Assembly: GCF_004208415.1 (NCBI RefSeq)
Contig: NZ_CP035758.1
Coordinates: 1,612,001 to 1,676,000 of the forward strand
Direction of reading: 5' to 3'
Length of the DNA stretch: 64,000 nt
DNA from: Ktedonosporobacter rubrisoli
GTDB lineage: Bacteria; Chloroflexota; Ktedonobacteria; Ktedonobacterales; Ktedonobacteraceae
Under the pieces are notes generated by a model. The model did not search any database. It was given only the letters and a program-made list of their open reading frames with translations, and was not told where the DNA came from. Shown here one piece after another: positions 8,437 through 15,468 of the stretch. The first letter of the stretch is position 1; each line of letters begins with the position of its first letter. Position numbers and translations under genes: made by a program.

Positions 8437-9093
8437 ATGGCAAAACGGAAAGTCTCAAATTTGTTGGCGCTGGCCATTCTATCCCTTTTATGCGAGCGGC
8501 CCATGCACCCATACGAGATATCGGCGGTGATGCGCCAGCGCGAGTTGTCTGCTGTGATCAAGTTGAATTACGGCTCGCTGTACTCCGTGATCGAAGCGCT
8601 GCAGCGCGATGGATTGGTCAAGCCAGTGGGGACCCAGCGAGAGGGACGCTACCCAGAGCGCACAGTGTATGAGACGACTGCGGTAGGGCGAACAGAGCTG
8701 GCCAGCTGGCTCCGATCGCTCCTTGGTAGGCCTGCCACGGAATATAGCCAGTTCGCGGCGGCCCTGGCGTTTATGGGCAACCTTGCGCCGGCAGAGGTAG
8801 CCGTGCTACTTGCAGAACATACACGGCACCTTCAGGAGGATATGAGCGGCGCACGCTCCGCGCTAGAGCGGGCAAGTCAGCTTGGTGTGGATCGCCTCTT
8901 TCTCGTTGAGGATTTGTACGCCCTGGCTCAGCTTGAAACCAGGCTCACCTTTCTACGCCAGCTCATTCAGGAGATCAACGATGGGAGCTTGACCGAGATA
9001 AAGGACGGGAAACAGGTATGGAAAATTTCCCATCCAGAGCTTGCTCTATTGGGGAGCGAAACTGAGGAAGAGCCAGAGAAAACAAATGAGTAA
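8437..9093 (+). CDS. PadR family transcriptional regulator
   Basis: A 218-residue PadR regulator. The winged HTH covers about 5-85 (LLALAILSLLCERPMHPYEI, then the wing with YGSLYSVIEALQRDGLV). The C-terminal Vir-type helical dimer domain runs to about 190, and the tail is acidic. PadR proteins commonly repress a neighbouring efflux or detoxification gene and are lifted off by phenolics or drugs. GGAGAG sits 6 nt before the ATG at 8437; an in-frame TTG at 8407 is less likely. The FAD monooxygenase follows 68 bp downstream and is the probable target. Confidence 0.92.
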   Translation: MAKRKVSNLLALAILSLLCERPMHPYEISAVMRQRELSAVIKLNYGSLYSVIEALQRDGLVKPVGTQREGRYPERTVYETTAVGRTELASWLRSLLGRPATEYSQFAAALAFMGNLAPAEVAVLLAEHTRHLQEDMSGARSALERASQLGVDRLFLVEDLYALAQLETRLTFLRQLIQEINDGSLTEIKDGKQVWKISHPELALLGSETEEEPEKTNE

Positions 9094-9161
9094 CTAAAGT
9101 GCTAATGCTAAAACATTGATGATTTGAGATACGAATAGAAAAATTTAGATAAGGAATTGCA

Positions 9162-10382
9162 ATGCAGAAATCGGCGAAGAAAGTATTAATTATTGGAGCT
9201 GGGATTGGCGGAGCTGCCCTGGCCCTGTTTCTCAAGCGCGCTGGCCTTGAGTCAGAGATCTACGAGGCCAGGGAGCAGCCCGAAGGCTTCTCTTTGACTC
9301 TGGCGAGTAACGGTGTGGCCGTGCTCAAAGAGCTCGGGCTCGATCAAGCGACCATGGCGGAGGGCTCAGTTGTGAGCAGTACAATGACATTGACCGGCAA
9401 GAATAAGCAGCTTGGAGAGGTTACCATCGCTGGAAAAGGGCTCAAGAGCGTCTTCATTAAGCGTGTTCCCCTGGGCAGGCTTATCTCGGAGGAGGCCGAA
9501 CGTCAGGGCATCAAGATCACGCGCGGCAAGCGCCTTCAGAATATCGATGTGACCGAACACGGCAGCGTGGTGGCGAGCTTCCAGGATGGGACGCAGGCTC
9601 GTGGTGATATGTTGATTGGCTGTGACGGAGTTCATTCGCACACGCGTAAGTTCGTAGACCCGGCCTTCCCTGGTCCTGTCTATAGCGGCCTGATTAATAG
9701 TGGCGGTTACACCTCTGGCATGAAGCTATCCACCGCGCCGGAGAGCATTCAGTTTGTCTTTGGCAGACGGGCCTTTTTCGGCTATCACATCGGCCGGAAT
9801 GGCTATGCCTACTGGTTTACGAACTGGCCGCATGAACAGGAGCCGGCCAGAGGCGCGTTTGACGGAATGACAGATGCTCAGAGGCGAGAGGAGATGCTCA
9901 CAAAGTACGCAGGCGAATTGCCCATCATCAAGGAAATTATTGAGAAAGCTGATGAGACTTTTCCATACTTCCTTTCCTATACGCTGCCCCAGCAGCCGCA
10001 AGTCTGGCACAGGGGTCCAGTGGTATTGCTGGGCGACGCAGCTCATGCCATCTCACCCAGCTCTGGGCAGGGCGCGTCTATGGCGCTGGAGGACGCAGTG
10101 GTCCTGGCCAAATGCCTGCGCGATATTCCTGATCAGGAGCAGGCCCTTATTACCTATGAGCATCTGCGGCGCGAGCGCACAACGAAGATCTATAAGCTGG
10201 GGGTGAATGGCGATTTAGGGAAGCACAAAGTAAAGCCCTTTGACGTGTGGTTTCGTGACCTGACCACGCCCATCTTTCTTAAGCTCTTTGCCAATCCCAA
10301 AGCAACCGAGTGGATATATTCCTACCAGATCGATTGGAACGCGCCGGTTGTCGCGCAAACGCCCGCTGCTCTCTCCAAGTGA
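9162..10382 (+). CDS. FAD-dependent monooxygenase (PHBH/TetX-like)
   Basis: A 406-residue group A flavoprotein monooxygenase, which uses NAD(P)H and O2 to hydroxylate an aromatic or polycyclic substrate. All three FAD-binding landmarks are present: GAGIGG at 12-17 in the Rossmann strand, the DG motif in LIGCDGVHSHTR, and the GD motif in LLGDAAHAISPSSGQG. The C-terminal part lacks an extra thioredoxin-like domain. Some relatives inactivate tetracyclines or rifamycins, but substrate cannot be read from sequence. It lies behind PadR and before an ABM monooxygenase, suggesting a small oxidative detoxification set. Confidence 0.9.
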   Translation: MQKSAKKVLIIGAGIGGAALALFLKRAGLESEIYEAREQPEGFSLTLASNGVAVLKELGLDQATMAEGSVVSSTMTLTGKNKQLGEVTIAGKGLKSVFIKRVPLGRLISEEAERQGIKITRGKRLQNIDVTEHGSVVASFQDGTQARGDMLIGCDGVHSHTRKFVDPAFPGPVYSGLINSGGYTSGMKLSTAPESIQFVFGRRAFFGYHIGRNGYAYWFTNWPHEQEPARGAFDGMTDAQRREEMLTKYAGELPIIKEIIEKADETFPYFLSYTLPQQPQVWHRGPVVLLGDAAHAISPSSGQGASMALEDAVVLAKCLRDIPDQEQALITYEHLRRERTTKIYKLGVNGDLGKHKVKPFDVWFRDLTTPIFLKLFANPKATEWIYSYQIDWNAPVVAQTPAALSK

Positions 10383-10566
10383 GGCGCTTAATGATACAAG
10401 GGGCCCGGGAGATCGACGCAAAAAGAGCGAGCCATGAAAAGTTTTGTTCACGTGTTTGTGCTCTCGGCCCATAAATGTTAAACTCTTCCTTATCAAACAT
10501 AGATAGGTTTGTACCTCCCTGCCAAAGGAGAGGGCAGAACTTGACTGAAGAAAGGACTTGACCCGC

Positions 10567-10887
10567 ATGATTCTCATTGAGCTGATCTTTGACGCAGCGC
10601 CCAACGCGCGGGAGGATGTTGCCGACCTTGCTCGTCGGACAATGGCTGAGACCCAGAGAGAAAAAGGCTGCATTCTTTATCGGTTTACCTTCGACCTTGA
10701 CCTCCCACATCGGTTCACCTTGATCGAATTGTGGGAAAGCGAGGAAGACTTGAAAGCTCATTTTGCTGGCAAGGCCTTCAAGACGTTTTGGGCGGAATTG
10801 CCCAGCGGATGGAGCTCTGTAAGCAGCAGAGCCTGGCAGGGGCCGCTCGTTGCCTCTGTTCTGCCGGGAAGTGGACAAACGCCTTAA
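10567..10887 (+). CDS. Antibiotic biosynthesis monooxygenase (ABM) family protein
   Basis: A 106-residue ABM-fold protein: strand ILIELIFDAAPN, then a helix with ARRTMAETQREKGCILYRFTFD, and FTLIELWESEEDLKAHF. A TTG at 10558 is also in frame, but AAAGGA (10551-10556) is only 1 nt from it and 10 nt from the ATG at 10567, so I choose the ATG. It is the second ABM protein in the window and shares only the fold with the first (804-1133). It follows the FAD monooxygenase after 184 bp. The substrate is unknown. Confidence 0.85.
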   Translation: MILIELIFDAAPNAREDVADLARRTMAETQREKGCILYRFTFDLDLPHRFTLIELWESEEDLKAHFAGKAFKTFWAELPSGWSSVSSRAWQGPLVASVLPGSGQTP

Positions 10888-10935
10888 ACGCCTGGTGTGA
10901 TATCAAATCCTACTTCACCGACAAAATAAGATGAT

Positions 10936-11789
10936 TTACAAAGCTGCAATCTGCTTCTCTCCCGCTTCCGCCAATTGTGCCAGCTTTTTCGCGGTATCCG
11001 CTTCCGGCAGTGGAGTATAAATGGCAAGGCGCAAATTCGGGGCGTTAGCTACCTGTAACGGAGTCGATTGCAGAACCAGCCGCCCGACGAGGGGATGGTT
11101 CAGTTCTATGGGTCCCATGTGGCCTATCTGGATGTCGTGGCGCGGCCACCAGGCGCGAAATTCCGGGCTGATGTGCTGAAGATCAGTCACAAGAGCCTTG
11201 AACCACGGTTCCCCAACATAGCGCTCAGTGCCTGCACGAAAGGATGCCAGCATGCCCTGGGCCTCTTTTTCCCAATTGACAAGCAGGGCTCGTTGGAGCG
11301 GATTGGTAAACATAAACCAGAGAGCATTTCGCTCACGGCTGGAAAGTTTGCCAAGATCTGTATAGAGGCTGCACATAGCCTGGTTCCAGGCGACAATATC
11401 CCAGCGCTGATTCGCCACAGTGGCCGGGTAAATACCCAGAGCGTCAAGGATGGACTGTAGCGCGGGATTCATGTTATCTGTCAAGGGAAAGGGATCGGCG
11501 GGCAGCTGTTGGCGTGCCAGGACGAACAGATGGTTGCGCTCAGCTGCGTTCAGCCCAAACACTCTTGCCAGGCTTTCAAGAACCTGGGGGAAACCGTGAT
11601 ATCGCGCCCCTGCTCCAACCTGGTATACCAGGTAAGCCCAATGCCTGCTATTGACGCCAGTTCTTCTCTACGCAGCCCTGGTGTTCGGCGTCGTGAACTG
11701 GTAGGTAGACCCACAGCCTCGGGTGAGAGCCGTTTCCGCCGCGCCTGTAAGAATTGGGCGAGTTCCTTACGTCGTTCCTGATCATTCAC
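10936..11789 (-). pseudogene. MmyB/XRE-type regulator, split by a 1-nt frameshift
   Basis: The first part (from GTG 11789) is an HTH_31 domain containing RTPGLRREELASIAGIGLTWYTRLEQGRD. The second part, in another frame, is a full MmyB-like ligand-binding domain (about 208 residues, ending near 10936). The reading frame breaks at the G5 run 11586-11590: reading one more base there restores SPQVLESLARVFGLN, the normal linker of this family, and gives an uninterrupted 284-residue protein of usual size. As given, translation ends after 79 residues. It may be a real mutation, a sequencing error in a homopolymer, or, less likely, programmed slippage. It faces away from the alpha/beta hydrolase, the usual partner type. 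Confidence 0.85.
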
Positions 11790-12086
11790 TCTTCTTTTGC
11801 TTTCTCTCCAAGAGCCTGGCAGTTTTTCTACCAGGATAAATTGAGTTCTGGTTCAATACAAGCAGGGATGCCATAATTCTATCACAGTGTAAATGATTTC
11901 CACCTCTATGAGGGAGAAAGACACCAGGAACAATCTGAGAGCACTGTTGTTCCTGGCAAGCTCTAAGAACTGTAACGTACAAAGCTTATGAAGAGGATGC
12001 AGGAAGCAATGTTTCATGAATGAGGCGGAAGTTTTTCGCAAGTTCGCTTCAGACCTCCTGCAACACCTTAAGAAGGAGAAGCAAAG

Positions 12087-12911
12087 ATGCCATTTGTTGA
12101 GACAAAAGATCATACAAGTCTGTATTACCGAGATTGGGGAACAGGTCAGCCGGTTGTCTTCTTGAATAGCCTGGCCCTCAGCGGGAATATGTGGGAGTAC
12201 CAGATGATGCCTCTCACTAATCGTGGCCTCCGCTGCGTCGCCTACGACCGACGCGGCCATGGGCGTTCGGATGATCCCGGGCGAGGCTACGATTTCGATA
12301 CCCTTGTCGACGACCTTGCTCAGCTTATCAACCAACTCGACCTGCATGAGATTACCCTTGTCGGCCAGTCGATGGGCTGTGCCGAGATTGCTCGCTATCT
12401 TTCGCGTCACGGCACGAGCCGTATTGCCCGCGCCGTGCTTATCGGTACCTGCACACCCTTTATGCTGAAGACAGAAGACAATCCGCAAGGCGCGCCAGAG
12501 GAGATCTTTGAGGTACTTCTCAAGGCACAGCTCGAAGATCGTCAGCACTACTATAGAAGGGAAGGCCTCGTCAGTTACTTCGGATCGCGGTGGCCAGATA
12601 AGGAGGTAGTTTCAACTGAGATGGTTCAATGGCTGATCCAGCAGGTCCTTGAAACTTCGCCCAAGGCAAGTGTTGAGTGTTTCCGTTCCGCCTGGCATAC
12701 GGATTTCCGACCAGACATGCAGGCTTTTACCGTGCCAACGCTGATTATTCACGGGGATAGGGATCAAAACTGCCCCTTGCTCTATGCAAAACTGACTGCC
12801 CAGGCCATCCCAGGCAGCCAACTCCACGTCTATGAGGGCGCTGCACATGCCCTGTTCCTTACCCATAAGGAGCGTCTCAATGAGGATTTGCTTGCCTTTA
12901 TTAATAGTTAA
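12087..12911 (+). CDS. Alpha/beta hydrolase (chloroperoxidase/esterase-like)
   Basis: A 274-residue alpha/beta hydrolase of the non-haem haloperoxidase/arylesterase group. The nucleophile elbow is GQSMG with S95, the oxyanion region is near VFLNSLAL, the acid lies in HGDRDQNCPL, and the catalytic His is in GAAHALFLTH. There is no signal peptide. A ribosome site AAGAAGGAG precedes the ATG. The divergent MmyB-type regulator (10936-11789) is probably its control gene, as in many actinobacterial and Chloroflexota genomes. The substrate is not known. Confidence 0.9.
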   Translation: MPFVETKDHTSLYYRDWGTGQPVVFLNSLALSGNMWEYQMMPLTNRGLRCVAYDRRGHGRSDDPGRGYDFDTLVDDLAQLINQLDLHEITLVGQSMGCAEIARYLSRHGTSRIARAVLIGTCTPFMLKTEDNPQGAPEEIFEVLLKAQLEDRQHYYRREGLVSYFGSRWPDKEVVSTEMVQWLIQQVLETSPKASVECFRSAWHTDFRPDMQAFTVPTLIIHGDRDQNCPLLYAKLTAQAIPGSQLHVYEGAAHALFLTHKERLNEDLLAFINS

Positions 12912-13026
12912 TCGTTAAAAATGCATTATGGGCCGCCTGGGAAGGCTGGCTACGGATCGAGGAGGACGCAGAGACTTTATGCAAAAGCTCTACATCCTCC
13001 GCTCTTTTCCCATTCGGGCTTATAGC

Positions 13027-13230
13027 CTAATTGCTTTGCGCATGGGCTACCTTTAGCATGTGATGTCGGGGTAAGAGCTGGGCGACGATGATGCCAACTT
13101 TCGCGACAAGCACGCAAAGCAGATAGGTCTCGTTATAAGCTTGCATCTGGGCCTGGAACAGGAGCAGAGATGCGCCGTAGAATAGCTCGCGTTTTTTCCA
13201 GGCAGTCAGAAAGTATGCCAGGGATTGATA
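13027..13230 (-). pseudogene. Possible C-terminal remnant of a DHA2-type MFS transporter
   Basis: On the minus strand a stop-to-stop frame of 67 codons has no usable start and reads like the last membrane span of an EmrB/QacA-type exporter: AQMQAYNETYLLCVLVAKVG, then IIVAQLLPR, as in the usual end of that family. Hydrophobic and charged residues alternate as expected. It fills the otherwise empty gap between the hydrolase and the methyltransferase. I infer a decayed gene; similarity is by eye only. Confidence 0.35.
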
Positions 13231-13245
13231 TTAGCCTGTTCCGGT

Positions 13246-13875
13246 CTACGTTAAAGGACGGCGCAAGACCAGGGATTGGAAGTGGCGATCGGGCCTTTGC
13301 AGGGGAATGGCCTTGAAGGATACAAGCTCGAAGAATGGGGCTACGGCCTGCTGCATAAATTCGTCAGTATGAAAGGCAAAAAAGCGTGGAGGATTATGCC
13401 AGTCCTGCTCGTTTATCCCCTCCCGTTCAATGCCACCATAGACACCAAGGAAGAAAAGGCCCCCAGGACGCAGAAGGTCGCGCAATTTACCTAAAACTTC
13501 AGGCAAGTTGGCGCCAGGAACGTGGAGCAGACAATTCAGGGCGTAGATGGCTTCAAAGGAAGCTGACGGAAAATCCAGGCTCAGGAAATCCATGACATAA
13601 GCTTCAAGTCCTTTTTCCCGGCATAGCTCAACCATAGCAGATGAGAGATCGGTGCAGATGACCTTCAAGCCGTGCTCTTGAAAGAAAAGGCCATCGGTGC
13701 CCGTCCCGGCTCCGACCTCTAGCAGCGTAGTTTTAGCTTCTACAGCAAGAAGCTCAAGAAAGTCCTGCCGCACCTCTATTTTCCAGGAATCCTTTGTGGT
13801 TTTGTTGCGTTCAGCTGCACTTTCGCGATTGTAGGAGGCCTGCAGTATTGTAGTAACCCGCCGATAGTCGTCCAT
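13246..13875 (-). CDS. Class I SAM-dependent methyltransferase
   Basis: A 209-residue Methyltransf_11/25-type protein. Motif I is LLEVGAGTGTDGLFF (about 54-68), the acidic strand end is VICTDLSSAMVELCREKGLE, the next motif is ALNCLLHVPGANLPEVLGKL, and RPGGLFFLGVYGG follows. It has an N-terminal helical cap beginning MDDYRRVTTILQASYN. The acceptor is unknown and no neighbour gives a hint. The 326-bp region upstream (13876-14201) also carries the promoter of the ArsR-GNAT gene on the other strand. Confidence 0.9.
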   Translation of the reverse strand: MDDYRRVTTILQASYNRESAAERNKTTKDSWKIEVRQDFLELLAVEAKTTLLEVGAGTGTDGLFFQEHGLKVICTDLSSAMVELCREKGLEAYVMDFLSLDFPSASFEAIYALNCLLHVPGANLPEVLGKLRDLLRPGGLFFLGVYGGIEREGINEQDWHNPPRFFAFHTDEFMQQAVAPFFELVSFKAIPLQRPDRHFQSLVLRRPLT

Positions 13876-14098
13876 TTCAATCTCTCCAAATGTTTTGCCT
13901 TCACAAAGCTATGGCGGCGCTCATGACTTCAAACGCTCTTCAGGCAGGAAAAGCAATGAATCTGCACCAGCGCTAGTCTACCATGCGCTACCCCTCCGCG
14001 TCCAGCCTGGCAGTTTCGTGCACAAACGTTACTTATTGAGAGCGATGAGGGCGCGAGATCCCCTTACATTTTATGCTGAGGAGAGCGAGGCCAGCAAT

Positions 14099-14127
14099 TT
14101 GACTTCAGTGCGATTTTGCTATATGAT
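14099..14127 (+). promoter_or_regulatory. Promoter of ArsR-GNAT gene
   Basis: TTGACT (14099-14104), a 17-bp spacer and TATGAT (14122-14127), each 5 of 6 to consensus. The leader would be about 68 nt. Confidence 0.6.
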
Positions 14128-14201
14128 CCGCTTAATCGGGAAAAACCATAATAAAGAAGCTATAAATCCGGAAAAAGCCGTAGTGGCAAAAAGGAGATCA
14201 T

Positions 14202-15041
14202 ATGAAAGCAGGAGAGCTAGCTCCTACGGCGTTAGAGACCCGCGTACTGCGTATGTTGCGTGCTATGGCAAATCCTGCCCGTTTTCGCATTGTCGCGCTC
14301 CTGGCTGAGCGCAAAGATTGCACTTCCACGCAACTTGCTGGCGAACTGCCGCTGGCGCAATCGAGCCTCTTTGACCACATTGCTCTTTTGCGCGATGCTG
14401 GCATTGTCCAGGTGAGCAGTGAAGGATCAAATCGTTCCTATTGCCTGGACCCGGCAAGCATTGACTTCCTTGCGGCTTATCTCAGCGGCCTGGGACAACA
14501 GGCCCGCTCCTGGGAAGGATTAGTCAAGACAGCGCAGAAGGAGCAGCATATGAAGATTCGCGAAGCTACGCGCGATGATGCGGCGGCAATTGCCTCTATT
14601 TATAATCAAGGGATCGAGGATCGAGCGGCGACCCTTGAAACGCAGCTGCGTACGCCAGAAGAGCGTGCTGAATGGCTGGCTGCTCGCGGCCCTCGTCATC
14701 CCGTCCTTGTCGCCGTAGATCAGGTGGGAACTATTGTTGGCTGGGGCTCACTCAATGCCTTTAATCCACGTCAGGCCTATGACAATGTAGTGGATTTCTC
14801 AGTCTATGTTGCGCGAGAGCAGCGTGGACGGGGCCTTGGCGATGCACTACTAAGCGCCTTAGAGACGCGAGCTCAAGCCCTTGGCTACCATAAAATGGTC
14901 CTTGTCGCTTTGCCTACTAATGCACCGGGCATGCGCCTCTATGAACGTCACGATTTTAGGACTGTCGGGATTTATCGCGAGCAAGGCATGCTTGATGGCC
15001 GCTGGGTGGATGTCATAATCATGGAGAAGATCCTGCGTTAA
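14202..15041 (+). CDS. ArsR-type HTH fused to GNAT acetyltransferase (ArsN/PAT-like)
   Basis: A 279-residue fusion. Residues 10-100 are an ArsR-family winged helix (MLRAMANPARFRIVALLAER, then SSLFDHIALLRDAGIV). The canonical CxC arsenic site is missing; only C40 and C81 are present. Residues 117-279 are a phosphinothricin-type N-acetyltransferase with the acetyl-CoA loop QRGRGLG and a LYERHDFRTVGIYREQG end. Proteins of this class include ArsN, which acetylates arsinothricin; that substrate is inference here. AAGGAG lies 5 nt before the ATG. A second AAGGAG (14538-14543) sits 6 nt before an internal ATG (14550, M117), so the GNAT part could also be made alone. Confidence 0.88.
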   Translation: MKAGELAPTALETRVLRMLRAMANPARFRIVALLAERKDCTSTQLAGELPLAQSSLFDHIALLRDAGIVQVSSEGSNRSYCLDPASIDFLAAYLSGLGQQARSWEGLVKTAQKEQHMKIREATRDDAAAIASIYNQGIEDRAATLETQLRTPEERAEWLAARGPRHPVLVAVDQVGTIVGWGSLNAFNPRQAYDNVVDFSVYVAREQRGRGLGDALLSALETRAQALGYHKMVLVALPTNAPGMRLYERHDFRTVGIYREQGMLDGRWVDVIIMEKILR

Positions 15042-15096
15042 ATTCCGCATAGTTGAGGTGCAGCAGGTAGGCTTACTTGGAGGCTTAGCTGATAGC

Positions 15097-15468
15097 TCAG
15101 CCCAAATGAGCGGCGACCCTGCTTAGAAGCTCGTCGAGCTCGAATGGCTTGGCTAGAAAGTCGTCTACTCCGGCCTCCCTGGCCTGTTGTTCCGCTGTAG
15201 GGTGAGCCGAGAGCATGAGGAGCGGGATGTGGCGCGTTGCTGGCTGGTGCTTTAACCACCTGGCTATCTGACAGCCATCTGAGCCAGAAATGAGCATATC
15301 CAGGAGAATGATATCGGGCAGTTCTTCCCTCTCCTGGATATACTCTAGATCCGTGCCTTGTTCTGTAGTAGTTACGCTATAACCTGCATCCTCCAACATT
15401 GCGGCCATCGCCAATAGAATATCAGGATCATCATCAACGATCAGAACCCTTTTTCGCTCACTCTTCAT
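15097..15468 (-). CDS. Single-domain response regulator (CheY-like)
   Basis: A 123-residue receiver domain without an output domain. The acidic pocket is VDDDPD near 11-16, the phosphoacceptor is D57 in DIILLDML, the switch Ser is in LLMLSAH, and the Lys is in FLAKPFEL. Its ATG overlaps the TGA of the upstream MEDS/PAS kinase by 4 bp (ATGA), so the two are co-translated and surely partners. With no output domain, it must act by protein contact or as a phosphate relay to another protein. Confidence 0.92.
   Translation of the reverse strand: MKSERKRVLIVDDDPDILLAMAAMLEDAGYSVTTTEQGTDLEYIQEREELPDIILLDMLISGSDGCQIARWLKHQPATRHIPLLMLSAHPTAEQQAREAGVDDFLAKPFELDELLSRVAAHLG

Noticed and set aside
10279..10878. 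199-codon open frame on minus
   Set aside because: It overlaps the monooxygenase and ABM genes on plus and shows no recognisable domain.
11853..12548. 231-codon open frame on minus opposite the alpha/beta hydrolase
   Set aside because: It lies wholly antisense to a clear hydrolase gene, has no family likeness, and its composition is that of a shadow frame.
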